A stretch of 64,000 bases of DNA from JANXSD01 sp038206385 (lineage in GTDB: Bacteria > Bacteroidota > Bacteroidia > AKYH767-A > OLB10): positions 30,610 to 94,609 of the forward strand of contig JBBRAW010000002.1 of assembly GCA_038206385.1 (NCBI GenBank), written 5' to 3'. Of the stretch, positions 9,715 through 17,895 are shown in pieces. How positions within the stretch are numbered: position 1 is the first letter of the stretch; every line of letters begins with the position of its first letter. A model generated the notes under the pieces. The model saw only the letters and a program-made list of their open reading frames with translations, was not told the origin of the DNA and did no database searches. The position numbers and the translations under genes were made by a program.

Positions 9715-10203
9715 ATGCTAACACTTCTACTTGTCCGTCATGCAAAATCATTACATGAGTCTTATATTAATAAAGATAGTGAACGTCATTTAGCACCACG
9801 AGGATACGAAGATGCTAGTACCTCTGCAGTTTGGTGCAAACAGGAAGGAATCTTACCTAGCTTGATGGTTAGTAGTCATGCAATAAGAGCCTACTCAACT
9901 GCCTTAATATTTGCAAATAATTTAGGGTATCACGTTAACGAAATAGTTTTAAAAGCATCAATATATAATGCAGATGTAGAAAAGTTAATGAGCGTAATAA
10001 ATGAGTTCGACGATAGGTATAAATCAATCATGATGTTTGGGCACAACCCTGGGTTTACCGATCTTTTAAATACACTCTGCGGATCAACAATCTCCGATCT
10101 TCCTACTTCATCAGTAGCAATGTTGAAAATTCCAGTAGTATCATGGTCGAAAATTAATCCTAGAAGCGCAAAACTCGAAATATTACACACGAACGAAAAA
10201 TGA
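9715..10203 (+). CDS. SixA-like histidine phosphatase
   Basis: A 162-residue member of the histidine phosphatase superfamily, close in size and motif order to the phosphohistidine phosphatase SixA. The catalytic RHA motif is at residues 8-10 (nucleophile His9), the second conserved Arg lies in AIRAYST (about 56-62), and the second His is His110 in FGHNPGF. SixA removes phosphate from phosphohistidine in phosphotransfer proteins; small SixA-like proteins in other lineages may instead act on small phosphoesters or polyphosphate-related substrates, so the exact substrate is uncertain. It leads a same-strand run with an H1-like protein, polyphosphate kinase and Ppx/GppA, so a role around phosphohistidine or polyphosphate is an attractive inference: PPK1 itself works through a phosphohistidine. 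Confidence 0.85.
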   Translation: MLTLLLVRHAKSLHESYINKDSERHLAPRGYEDASTSAVWCKQEGILPSLMVSSHAIRAYSTALIFANNLGYHVNEIVLKASIYNADVEKLMSVINEFDDRYKSIMMFGHNPGFTDLLNTLCGSTISDLPTSSVAMLKIPVVSWSKINPRSAKLEILHTNEK

Positions 10204-10324
10204 TGTCTTTATACTAAAATCAATAAAATTTAATAAACAACTTAGCATTTTATCCAAAAAGCGATCTCTTATTGATTCCATTCGTATGATTAGAACGTTT
10301 CCAATGTTAAGTTTTTGTTAGGCA

Positions 10325-10332
10325 TACTTTTG
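10325..10332 (+). promoter_or_regulatory. Candidate -7 box before the H1-like gene
   Basis: TACTTTTG matches TAnnTTTG, 84 bases upstream of the ATG at 10417. It would drive the H1-like gene and ppk1 independently of the SixA-like gene. No -33 element is visible at a good spacing. Confidence 0.4.
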
Positions 10333-10416
10333 TAACGGTCTTTTCGCAAAATTTGCAAAAAAATAAAATTCGATTTAATATCCACTTAACATTAGCTTTA
10401 TTCAATTAACACAATT

Positions 10417-10770
10417 ATGGACAAGCACTACAGAAAACAACTAGAACAACAATTAGCTTTGGCAATTGATTATTTCTTGCGTAAAACTGATGAACAGTCG
10501 GCGGAAAAAATAACGAAACATATAAAATCTTCCTCTAAGGATCTTGCAAAGAAATTTGTAAAAGCCAAAGAAGCGATTAATAAAAAAAATGCTGTTGCTA
10601 AGGAGACTAGTATAAATGCTTCAAAGTCGAATGTTAAAACTGCAACAAAAAAATCGGTATCGCCAAAAACAAAAAGGACTACCACGCGTAAAACAAAAAA
10701 AGTTAGTGTTAAAGCGGAAAAAGCTAGTAGTGCAAAAAAAACATCGGCGAAAAAGGTTTCACGGAAATAG
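10417..10770 (+). CDS. Lysine-rich histone-H1-like protein
   Basis: A 117-residue, extremely basic protein. Residues 1-56 are predicted helical and amphipathic, with mixed charge (YRKQLEQQLALAIDYFLRK). From about 57 to the end it is a low-complexity tail of Lys, Ala, Ser, Thr and Val with repeated KK, TKK, SAKK and TTRKTKK units, like the C-terminal tail of histone H1 or of bacterial H1-like proteins such as AlgP and Hc1. Such tails bind nucleic acids and other polyanions without sequence specificity. It lies 20 bp upstream of ppk1 on the same strand, so co-expression is likely. Binding to DNA, to polyphosphate, or to both is inference. A second open frame over the A-rich 3' half is also lysine-rich but is a composition artefact. 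Confidence 0.8.
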   Translation: MDKHYRKQLEQQLALAIDYFLRKTDEQSAEKITKHIKSSSKDLAKKFVKAKEAINKKNAVAKETSINASKSNVKTATKKSVSPKTKRTTTRKTKKVSVKAEKASSAKKTSAKKVSRK

Positions 10771-10790
10771 TATTCTAAGAATTTTTAATT

Positions 10791-12845
10791 ATGAAGAAGG
10801 AAAATGTGTTGCTGATAAACCGTGATATTAGCTGGCTTGCATTTAATGATAGGGTATTGCAAGAAGCGAATGACCCTTCTGTTCCATTATTAGATAGGCT
10901 AAAGTTTCTCGGAATTGTTTCAAGTAATCGAGATGAATTTTTTCGTGTACGTGTTGCTTCTCTTAAACGATTAATTCGATTAGGAAAACGCGGCGAAGAA
11001 ATTTTAGGAGAAAATCCAATTCGATTATTAGAACAAATACAAAAAATAATTTTCAAGCAACAAGATTGTTTTGATGAAAGTTATTTGCAATTATTATCCG
11101 AACTAGAACAACAAGGAATATTTATTCTTAATGAAAAACAGTTAACTACCGATCAAGGTGTTTTTGTTCGACACTATTTTCAAGAGAAAGTACAACCAGC
11201 ATTGGTTCCAATTTTATTAGATAATGTTCGGCAATTTCCTTACTTACGTGATAAAAGTATTTATTTTTTGGTAGTATTGAAACGAAAGAATAATAAATCA
11301 CGCCATGCGCTAGTGGAAATTCCAACCGATGTAGTTTCTCGATTTCTTGTTTTGCCAACCGATAATAAATATGTTATTCTTCTTGATGATATTATTCGCT
11401 ATTGCCTAGATGATCTATTCTTTAATTTCGAATACGATCAAATAAATGCTTACACGATTAAGATGACAAGAGATGCTGAGCTGGACATTGAACAAGATGT
11501 TACAAAAAGCTTAGTGAAGAAGGTTGCCGAAAGTGTTAAGCGTCGTAAAAAAGGTCAGCCTACAAGATTAATTTACGACGAAGCAATTCCTGAAAGTGAA
11601 TTAAAATTTATTTTAAATAAAATTAATCTTGGTAAAGAAGGGCAACCTATTGCTGGTGGTCGTTATCACAATTTCGTTGACTTTATTAAATTTCCATCAC
11701 TTACAAAAGCAGATTTACGTTACAAGCCTTTAGTACAGCTTTCACATCCCGATTTAAAACCTCGAACAAGTGTACTAAAAGTAATTCGTAAGAAAGATAT
11801 TCTTTTGTCGTTTCCTTATCAAAGTTATCATCACATTATCGATTTACTTCGCGAAGCATCTATCGATCCAAAAGTTAAGAGTATTCAAATAACATTATAT
11901 CGATTAGGAAATAACTCGAATGTTGTAAATACACTTATCAATGCTATTAAAAATGGAAAGCAAGTAACAGCTGTTGTTGAATTGCAAGCTCGATTTGATG
12001 AAGAAGCAAATATTCGGTGGGCAAATAAATTGCACGAGGAAGGTGCTAAAATAATTTATGGTGTACCTGGATTAAAACTGCATTCAAAATTATTTTTAAT
12101 TACGCGTACTGAACAAGGAAAAGATGTACTTTATGCACATATCGGTACAGGCAATTTCAATGAAGATACTGCTAGACTTTATTGTGATCATAGCTTATTA
12201 ACTTCCGATAAGCGAATTACTGATGAACTTTTACGGTTATTCCAATTTTATAACGATAACTATAAAACGGGAGCTTATAAAAATTTACTTGTTGCACCAT
12301 TTTTTATGCGCAAGCGTTTTGTGCATCTGATAAATAAAGAAATTGAGAATGCGAAGGCTGGTAAAACAGCTTGGATGTTTTTAAAGCTGAATAGTCTCAC
12401 GGATCCAGAGTTGATAAAAAAGTTATACGAAGCAGGTCAAGCAGGAGTCAAAATTAGAATCGTAGTGCGAAGTATTTGTTCTCTCGTGCCAGGTGTTAGT
12501 GGACTAAGTGAAAATATTGAAGCTATTAGTATTGTAGATAAATTTTTAGAACATGCTCGTATATTTGTTTTTGCTGGTGATGGTGATCCAAAATATTTTT
12601 TATCATCTGGTGATTGGATGGTGCGTAATCTTGATTACCGTTCGGAAGTTGGAGTTCCAATATTAAATGCTGAATTGCAAAAGCAATTGATGGATATTCT
12701 CGAAATACAATGGTCGGATAATACTAAGGGTCGTATCATAAACATGAAACAGGATAATAGCTATTCAATTAGAAATACAAAAACCAAATTACGTTCTCAG
12801 GATGCTATTTATCAATATCTAAAGAAGTTGAGCGCTACAGATTAA
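10791..12845 (+). CDS. ppk1: Polyphosphate kinase 1
   Basis: Reversibly transfers the gamma-phosphate of ATP to inorganic polyphosphate, through a phosphohistidine intermediate at the membrane or polyphosphate granules. At 684 residues it has the usual family length. The N-terminal domain opens with NRDISWLAFNDRV and SSNRDEFFRVRV. The catalytic PLD-like domains contain LYRLG (about 369-373), the autophosphorylated His431 in GLKLHSKLF (equivalent to E. coli His435) and HIGTGNFNE (450-458). The C-terminal domain carries LDYRSEVG. It follows the H1-like gene by 20 bp and precedes ppx by about 95 bp on the same strand. The set is consistent with polyphosphate synthesis and turnover. Confidence 0.96.
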   Translation: MKKENVLLINRDISWLAFNDRVLQEANDPSVPLLDRLKFLGIVSSNRDEFFRVRVASLKRLIRLGKRGEEILGENPIRLLEQIQKIIFKQQDCFDESYLQLLSELEQQGIFILNEKQLTTDQGVFVRHYFQEKVQPALVPILLDNVRQFPYLRDKSIYFLVVLKRKNNKSRHALVEIPTDVVSRFLVLPTDNKYVILLDDIIRYCLDDLFFNFEYDQINAYTIKMTRDAELDIEQDVTKSLVKKVAESVKRRKKGQPTRLIYDEAIPESELKFILNKINLGKEGQPIAGGRYHNFVDFIKFPSLTKADLRYKPLVQLSHPDLKPRTSVLKVIRKKDILLSFPYQSYHHIIDLLREASIDPKVKSIQITLYRLGNNSNVVNTLINAIKNGKQVTAVVELQARFDEEANIRWANKLHEEGAKIIYGVPGLKLHSKLFLITRTEQGKDVLYAHIGTGNFNEDTARLYCDHSLLTSDKRITDELLRLFQFYNDNYKTGAYKNLLVAPFFMRKRFVHLINKEIENAKAGKTAWMFLKLNSLTDPELIKKLYEAGQAGVKIRIVVRSICSLVPGVSGLSENIEAISIVDKFLEHARIFVFAGDGDPKYFLSSGDWMVRNLDYRSEVGVPILNAELQKQLMDILEIQWSDNTKGRIINMKQDNSYSIRNTKTKLRSQDAIYQYLKKLSATD

Positions 12846-12940
12846 AAATAATTTATTTTGATTCGTTGTTAGTTAAAATTGTTTTACAAAATTCACCATA
12901 GAAAAAAACTAAATTTGTCATACGTTTTTTGTAATTTCGT

Positions 12941-13867
12941 ATGCTATCCAAATTACAAAACGTGAGATTCGCAGCTATTGATATTGGTTCTAATGCAGTT
13001 CGTTTGTTATTGTGCAATGTGCATGAAACAGAGAATGAAGCATTTTTTAAAAAAGCGGAACTCGTTCGTATGCCAATTCGATTAGGCGAAGATGCATTTC
13101 GTTATAAAAAAATATCCGACGAAAAAATTGAACAGCTTGCTAAATCGATGAAAGCATACAAATTGTTGATCGATGTATTTGGTGCTGTCGATTATCATGC
13201 GTGTGCAACATCAGCGATGAGGGAAGCAACAAATTCTTCGGAGATTATTCAATACGTTAAAGAGTATAGTGGAATTGAAATTGAATTGATTGATGGAAAA
13301 ACGGAAGCACAAATAATTTATTCGAATCATATTGCCGAGCACCTTGAGCTTGATAAAGCATATCTCTATATTGATGTTGGTGGAGGAAGTACCGAGCTAA
13401 CAGTTTTTGCAGATAATCACATTGTAACTTCGCAATCATTCAATATTGGAACAATCCGAATGTTGCATGATCAATTAAGTAAGGAAGTATGGAATGGCTT
13501 TAAAGATTGGATTCGAGAAAACACCAAAAATTATACTGACTTAACAGCAATCGGTTCTGGTGGAAATGTAAATAAACTTTTTAAGATGGCTGATCGTAAA
13601 GAGAACAAACCAATTTCTCAATTACGTTTACGTGAAATTTACGAGTTCTTAAAACAATATTCTATTGAAGAAAGAATCACTCAGCTCGGATTAAATCCCG
13701 ATCGTGCCGATGTAATCATGCCCGCAGCAAAAATTTTTCTCTCGATAATGAAAATTGCAACGATCGATAAAATGATCGTTCCTCAAATAGGACTCTCCGA
13801 TGGAATAATTCATCTTCTCTACGAAAAACATCGCGCCATGCCCGAAATTAATTTCGAAAAAATCTAG
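12941..13867 (+). CDS. ppx: Ppx/GppA family phosphatase (exopolyphosphatase-like)
   Basis: A 308-residue single-module member of the Ppx/GppA branch of the actin-like ATPase fold. Phosphate-binding loops are visible: AIDIGSNAVRLL (residues 12-23), the DVGGGSTEL loop (about 145-153) and the AIGSGGN segment (about 206-212). Enzymes of this family release terminal phosphate from polyphosphate and/or hydrolyse pppGpp; a short form of about 300 residues lacks the extra C-terminal HD domains of E. coli Ppx. Its position just behind ppk1 favours a polyphosphatase role. The ATG is preceded directly by TAATTTCG (12932-12939), a one-mismatch -7 box one base from the ATG, which would give a leaderless or nearly leaderless mRNA of its own. 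Confidence 0.88.
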   Translation: MLSKLQNVRFAAIDIGSNAVRLLLCNVHETENEAFFKKAELVRMPIRLGEDAFRYKKISDEKIEQLAKSMKAYKLLIDVFGAVDYHACATSAMREATNSSEIIQYVKEYSGIEIELIDGKTEAQIIYSNHIAEHLELDKAYLYIDVGGGSTELTVFADNHIVTSQSFNIGTIRMLHDQLSKEVWNGFKDWIRENTKNYTDLTAIGSGGNVNKLFKMADRKENKPISQLRLREIYEFLKQYSIEERITQLGLNPDRADVIMPAAKIFLSIMKIATIDKMIVPQIGLSDGIIHLLYEKHRAMPEINFEKI

Positions 13868-14183
13868 ATTTTTTTTCACAGATTTCCAATTGAATGGCAA
13901 ACATAAAAATTCAGGCCTCCCTAAATATGTTCGGGTTTCCAAAATTAATTCTGGCCTCCCCTTCGCCTTCGGACTTTTAATTTACGATATCTAAATGGAT
14001 TTTATTTCCAAGTGAAAAATTATACATAACCACGTGCGGCTGCGGTCAAGCTAAAATAAATTACCCCGAAGGGGCCACGAGGTGGAAAATTAAGAATTAA
14101 AAATTATCCCGAAGGGACCACTATTTGGCGAATTAAGTTGGACAAGAGATATTTGAGTATAACCCAGTAAGTGCAGGGGCGAT
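13868..14183. repeat. Repeat-rich intergenic DNA with small palindromes
   Basis: This is the first part of a 592-bp gap without a supported gene. It holds two near-identical 12-mers, TTCAGGCCTCCC (13910) and TTCTGGCCTCCC (13949), 39 bp apart. It also holds two related 37-bp direct repeats (14058-14094 and 14101-14137), each centred on a small palindrome (CCCCGAAGGGG and TCCCGAAGGGA) and ending in AATTAAG. The AT-rich linker TTAAGAATTAAAAATT resembles sequence near the palindromes at 22.4 kb and 40.4 kb. The pattern suggests accumulated REP-like elements. Confidence 0.7.
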
Positions 14184-14356
14184 CCAACGAAAAGTGCGAA
14201 GTGATCATTCGTGTACCGATGAAGTGAGATAATAGCAATGCAGATTTGGGCTTTTCTTAATGATGAAAAATAGTTGCACTATGATGAATGATCGCTTGGT
14301 TTTCGTTGGTGTGCTTTTCTTTGGTTACTTTCTTTTGCACACCAAAAGAAAGTGAC
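14184..14356. repeat. Composite inverted-repeat element with nested and competing hairpins
   Basis: An outer interrupted inverted repeat pairs CCAACGAAAA (14184-14193) with TTTTCGTTGG (14300-14309) and GATCATTC (14203-14210) with GAATGATC (14286-14293). Inside its right flank two further hairpins exclude each other: GGTGTGC (14308-14314) with GCACACC (14337-14343), and GTTACTTTCTTTTG (14324-14337) with CAAAAGAAAGTGAC (14343-14356), 13 of 14 paired around the loop CACAC. No open reading frame explains it. It could be a dispersed mobile repeat or a structured RNA. From memory, similar CTTTGGTTACTTTC hairpins occur dispersed in other bacteria, but I could not search. Confidence 0.65.
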
Positions 14357-14459
14357 AGAACAAAATAGGATAACGATTATTTATTTTCCACTTATCAAAA
14401 TCGAAAAACGAAATTAAAAAAACATCTTAAAAACGAAATTCAAAAATATAATCAAGAAA

Positions 14460-15077
14460 TTAAATTGCTTTCACCTCCATCAACGGATGAATAAAATATT
14501 TATGCTTCCCAGGAACTTCATAACAGGTAAAATTTTTTCGAAGTCGTTCTCCCTTCACAAAATGTTTACCATTCCGAATTGCAAATGTTGAGTTAAAAGG
14601 AATTTCTTCTAAGTGTGTCCAGCCATCTTCTTGCGGATCATATTTCTTTAACGCTTTCATCAAAGAAATATTGGTGCAACTAGAAGCAGATGGATCTTGT
14701 AAGTAATGTGCAACAGCATTTGAAACATCATCAGGAAAAATTTTTTGATCAAGAAATGGTTTTAGTAAATACCTGAATTCACTTTTCCATTCATCACCAT
14801 GTGGGTTCACACGATCGCGATGTTTTAAAAAACAAGTTAGATGTGCTACTTCATGTGTAAAGGTGATGAGAAATGCATATTGATTCAAATCATGATTTAT
14901 AGTGATGGTATGACTTCTTCCTTCTATCGGCGGACGATAATCACCATATTTTGAAAGACGACTTGGCTTAACACGAACGCTGATACGATACGTACGAATC
15001 CAATCGTAGCAGGTGTCAACAGCTCCTTCTGGAATATATTTTAATAAAGCTGTACGAAGTTTTTCTCCCGTTACCAT
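14460..15077 (-). CDS. SprT-like zinc metalloprotease-domain protein
   Basis: A 205-residue protein with an SprT-like domain. The zinc-binding helix contains HEVAH (His75, Glu76, His79), and the third ligand is probably His93 in NPHGDEWK, matching the family's HGxxW signature. Eukaryotic Spartan/SPRTN proteins with this domain cleave DNA-protein crosslinks; the bacterial family is poorly characterised, so a DNA-repair protease role is only a possibility. There is no signal peptide, so it is cytoplasmic. The C-terminal 60 residues are basic and may bind nucleic acid, but I see no clear second zinc cluster there. It stands alone, about 80 bp upstream of the 3' end of feoB on the same strand. 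Confidence 0.8.
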   Translation of the reverse strand: MVTGEKLRTALLKYIPEGAVDTCYDWIRTYRISVRVKPSRLSKYGDYRPPIEGRSHTITINHDLNQYAFLITFTHEVAHLTCFLKHRDRVNPHGDEWKSEFRYLLKPFLDQKIFPDDVSNAVAHYLQDPSASSCTNISLMKALKKYDPQEDGWTHLEEIPFNSTFAIRNGKHFVKGERLRKNFTCYEVPGKHKYFIHPLMEVKAI

Positions 15078-15159
15078 GTTTTACACACTACATTTTTTAT
15101 CAAACGAATTTATCGCTTGAATTTATATCTAAAAGAAAATAATTTATTTATTCTAAAAT

Positions 15160-17322
15160 TTATTTCAACAATTGAAAAGCTATCAAGCTAGAAACGTACG
15201 CCAATACAGCCATATAACTGAATTGGATTATTGGCCATTTCCATCCACCTGTTTCTCGTCGAACAACAGCCATCGTACTCATACATTGCATCGCAAAAGC
15301 ATAAAATAACATCAACGACCAACCAACCGCAGGTGTATATCTAGGACCACCAGTTTCTGGATTTATTTCTGCCTGCATCTTATCACGAATCGTCATACTT
15401 TCACCTTTCTGACCAACACTATAAATTGTACTCATCGTACCAACAAAAACTTCACGAGCAGCGAATGATGTTACAAGTGCAATTCCAATTTTCCAATCAA
15501 AGCCCAATGGTTTTATTACAGGCTCTAGCAGATGACCCATCTTACCTGCATACGACGATTCGAGTCGTTGGGCTTGTAAATGATAACTAACATCAGTAGC
15601 TAATGATCCTGCAACATCCATCGAGTCTATTTGCGCATTAAGCATATTGTATTTTTCACCTGGTCCACGTGATGATAAGAACCATAAAATAATACTGATC
15701 GCGATAATTACTTTTCCTGCATCAAATAAAAATATACGAATCTTTTCTACGATTGCATAAACAATATTCGACCACCGTGGCATTCGATAAACTGGAATCT
15801 CCATAATGAAATATGCTTTCTCTTTGGCTTTCACAAACCAATGCATAAATGCTGCTGATCCTATCGCTGCTAAGAAACCAATCAAGTACAATGACATCAT
15901 CACTAATCCTTGTAAATTAAAAATTCCAAACAACATTTTTTGTGGAATAATTAAAGCAATCAATAAAGTATAAACGGGTAATCGAGCCGAACAACTCATC
16001 AATGGAGTTACCATAATGGTGATAATTCTTTCTTTCCAACTTCCAATTGTTCGCGTAGAAAGTATTGCAGGAACCGCACACGCAACACCACTAATTAATG
16101 GAATAACTGATCGACCATTTAATCCAAATTTACGCATCAATTTATCCATTAAAAAACTTACTCGTGCCATGTAACCAGTATCTTCCAAGATAGCAATGAA
16201 CGTAAATAGTAATGCGATTTGTGGAATGAAAATAATGATTCCGCCAATACCAGCAAGTACACCATTAACAATTAAATCATTGAGCACTCCCTTGGGTAAA
16301 AGAGTATGTACTTGTCCACTAAAACCTGCAAAGGTTTGATCAATAAAGTTCATTGGAAAACTTGCCAAACTAAAGATAGCTTGAAACATCAAAAATAAAA
16401 TTCCTAGAAAACAAACATAACCCCAGAAGCGGTGCATTAAAACACGATCGATACGTTTAGTGGAAGAAGGCTTTTGAATTTCTTGGCTCTGAACAGTGCA
16501 ATCTTTAATAATTTCATGAATAACTTTATAGCGCTCTAATGTTTCAAAGGATTGAATTTTTATTCCTTCAAAGACATAAAGTTTTGTCAAGTCAAGTATT
16601 GATTCTTTTTGTTTTGTTGAAATATGAAAATCTTCAAGCGAATCAGCGTGGTGAGCAATTTGTAATGCTGCATAATCACTACGTAAATTCAGTTGTTCAC
16701 GAATGCCTTTAAATACTTTTGGTGCTAAATCTTTTGTTTCAAAAATATCATGATCAGGAACAGTGAGATTTAACAATAATATTTGACGAAGTTCTTCTAA
16801 CCCTTCTTCTTTACGTGCATTGATAGGAATTACACGAACACCTAATCGTAATTCGAGATCTTTAATATTGATATCAAGTCCTTGTTCTTTTACAAGGTCC
16901 ATCATGTTTAATGCAAGTACTGCAGGAATTTTTAAATCAATAACTTGAGATGCTAAAAATAAACTGCGTTTTAAATTTGTTCCATCAGCTATTAAGATGA
17001 CCATGTCTGGATGATTTTCATCACCCGGATCACATAACACATGAAATGGAATTCTTTCATCAGGTGATTTAGGATACAAACTATAAGTCCCTGGTAAATC
17101 AGTAATCTCAAAATTTGTTGGGTCGCCTGTCGCAGAATTATAAATTTTACAACGACCTGTTTTCTTCTCAACAGTTACTCCAGGAAAATTTGCAATCTTT
17201 TGGTTGAGACCAGTAAGAATATTGAATAACGTACTTTTTCCGCTGTTAGGATTTCCTACTAGAGAAATTTTTACTTGTTTTTTATTAACGGACCTTGCCG
17301 GATTTTCAACTTCTTGTAACAA
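15160..17322 (-). CDS. feoB: Ferrous iron transporter B
   Basis: A GTPase-coupled inner-membrane Fe(II) transporter of 720 residues. The cytoplasmic G domain has G1 GNPNSGKS (23-30), G3 DLPGTYS (about 74-80) and the G4-like NMMD (about 139-142). A helical spacer follows. The membrane part from about 290 carries two Gate motifs with conserved Cys, such as SGVACAVPAI and MSCSARLPVY. The C-terminal FAAREVFVG segment is typical. The start is unusual: no ATG or GTG is available and the first usable codon is TTG at 17322. The frame is the same as feoA, which ends three codons earlier at a single TAA. Translation may be coupled to feoA, or the pair may be a split FeoAB fusion. Confidence 0.93.
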   Translation of the reverse strand: MLQEVENPARSVNKKQVKISLVGNPNSGKSTLFNILTGLNQKIANFPGVTVEKKTGRCKIYNSATGDPTNFEITDLPGTYSLYPKSPDERIPFHVLCDPGDENHPDMVILIADGTNLKRSLFLASQVIDLKIPAVLALNMMDLVKEQGLDINIKDLELRLGVRVIPINARKEEGLEELRQILLLNLTVPDHDIFETKDLAPKVFKGIREQLNLRSDYAALQIAHHADSLEDFHISTKQKESILDLTKLYVFEGIKIQSFETLERYKVIHEIIKDCTVQSQEIQKPSSTKRIDRVLMHRFWGYVCFLGILFLMFQAIFSLASFPMNFIDQTFAGFSGQVHTLLPKGVLNDLIVNGVLAGIGGIIIFIPQIALLFTFIAILEDTGYMARVSFLMDKLMRKFGLNGRSVIPLISGVACAVPAILSTRTIGSWKERIITIMVTPLMSCSARLPVYTLLIALIIPQKMLFGIFNLQGLVMMSLYLIGFLAAIGSAAFMHWFVKAKEKAYFIMEIPVYRMPRWSNIVYAIVEKIRIFLFDAGKVIIAISIILWFLSSRGPGEKYNMLNAQIDSMDVAGSLATDVSYHLQAQRLESSYAGKMGHLLEPVIKPLGFDWKIGIALVTSFAAREVFVGTMSTIYSVGQKGESMTIRDKMQAEINPETGGPRYTPAVGWSLMLFYAFAMQCMSTMAVVRRETGGWKWPIIQFSYMAVLAYVSSLIAFQLLK

Positions 17323-17331
17323 AACGTCTAA

Positions 17332-17571
17332 TTAGCTAAGAATTCTAACAATTACAGTATCCGCTTCATCAGTTCGAATGCTAAGTACCGAACCAGAAAC
17401 ACTTATCGCCATCGGGCAACCGAGGGGTGCAAAACGATCAACAGTGATCACTTCCCCTGGCAAACAACCCATTTCTAAAAGCTTTTGTTTCATCTGCTCA
17501 TCAGTAAACGACTCAATAACGCAACTATCCCCTTTGCGGAGATCTGAAAGTCGAATTATTTTGTTTTTCAT
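17332..17571 (-). CDS. feoA: Ferrous iron transport protein A
   Basis: A 79-residue SH3-like cytoplasmic protein that assists FeoB. Conserved features are the N-terminal LSDLRKGDSCVIESF strand-turn, the LLEMGCLPGE turn near residues 31-40, APLGCPMAISV near 47-57 and the final TVIVRI strand. Its TAA stop (17332-17334) is in frame with feoB, leaving only LDV codons before the TTG that would start FeoB. FeoA-FeoB fusion proteins are known in some Bacteroidota, so this arrangement could be an ancestral or secondary split of such a fusion. A perfect 17-bp palindromic operator lies 9 bp upstream of the ATG, suggesting iron-dependent repression. Confidence 0.92.
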   Translation of the reverse strand: MKNKIIRLSDLRKGDSCVIESFTDEQMKQKLLEMGCLPGEVITVDRFAPLGCPMAISVSGSVLSIRTDEADTVIVRILS

Positions 17572-17580
17572 GATGCCTTA

Positions 17581-17597
17581 TTTAGAATGATTCTAAA
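17581..17597. promoter_or_regulatory. Palindromic metal-regulator operator upstream of feoA
   Basis: TTTAGAATGATTCTAAA is a perfect 8-1-8 palindrome immediately upstream of feoA (ATG at 17571). The inner 7-1-7 TTAGAAT-n-ATTCTAA has the symmetry of Fur/PerR-family boxes, and the TTAG/CTAA ends also recall DtxR/IdeR sites. The location upstream of feoAB makes an Fe(II)-responsive repressor site likely; the regulator itself is not in the window. Confidence 0.7.
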
Positions 17598-17720
17598 AGC
17601 GATGCTAAGATATGCAATAGCTTTTGCTACTTGGCACTAATAATTCGATTTTTCGAGATGTATCTAAACATCAATTACTTAATTGTAGATGATATTTCTC
17701 AGTAATACAATGGATGCCTC

Positions 17721-17852
17721 TTAACGTCTTCCGTGTTTAACATTGGTGTGATTAAAATGTGGGCAATTGCATTTTTTCTTGAAAAGTCCGCAGCCCGAAC
17801 TCAGCATAATTAGTATACCAAAAAGAGCAAGGATTTTTACCATTTTTAACAT
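17721..17852 (-). CDS. Small lipoprotein (43 aa), uncharacterised
   Basis: A short gene running from ATG at 17852 (alternative in-frame ATG at 17843) to TAA at 17721. The N-terminus is basic then hydrophobic, with FGILIMLSSGC forming a lipobox, so the mature peptide would begin at the Cys as GCGLFKKKCNCPHF and end in a basic NHTNVKHGRR tail. Three Cys within eight residues (C-GLFKKK-C-N-C) and two His after them could bind a metal or form a disulfide. I recall similarly short LFKKKC-type lipoproteins in other Bacteroidota, but no function is known to me. It lies just downstream of adenine deaminase on the same strand and upstream of feoA. Confidence 0.65.
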   Translation of the reverse strand: MLKMVKILALFGILIMLSSGCGLFKKKCNCPHFNHTNVKHGRR

Positions 17853-17895
17853 GCTTCAAAGTTAAGGATAATGGTTGATGAGAAATGGGATATGT

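Noticed and set aside
10616..10825. A second lysine-rich frame overlapping the H1-like gene and the start of ppk1.
   Set aside because: It arises from the A-rich codons of the H1-like tail read in another frame and conflicts with the clear ppk1 start.
17378..17590. A plus-strand frame opposite feoA.
   Set aside because: It is the mirror of a well-conserved gene, has no motif and covers the operator; it is typical antisense openness.
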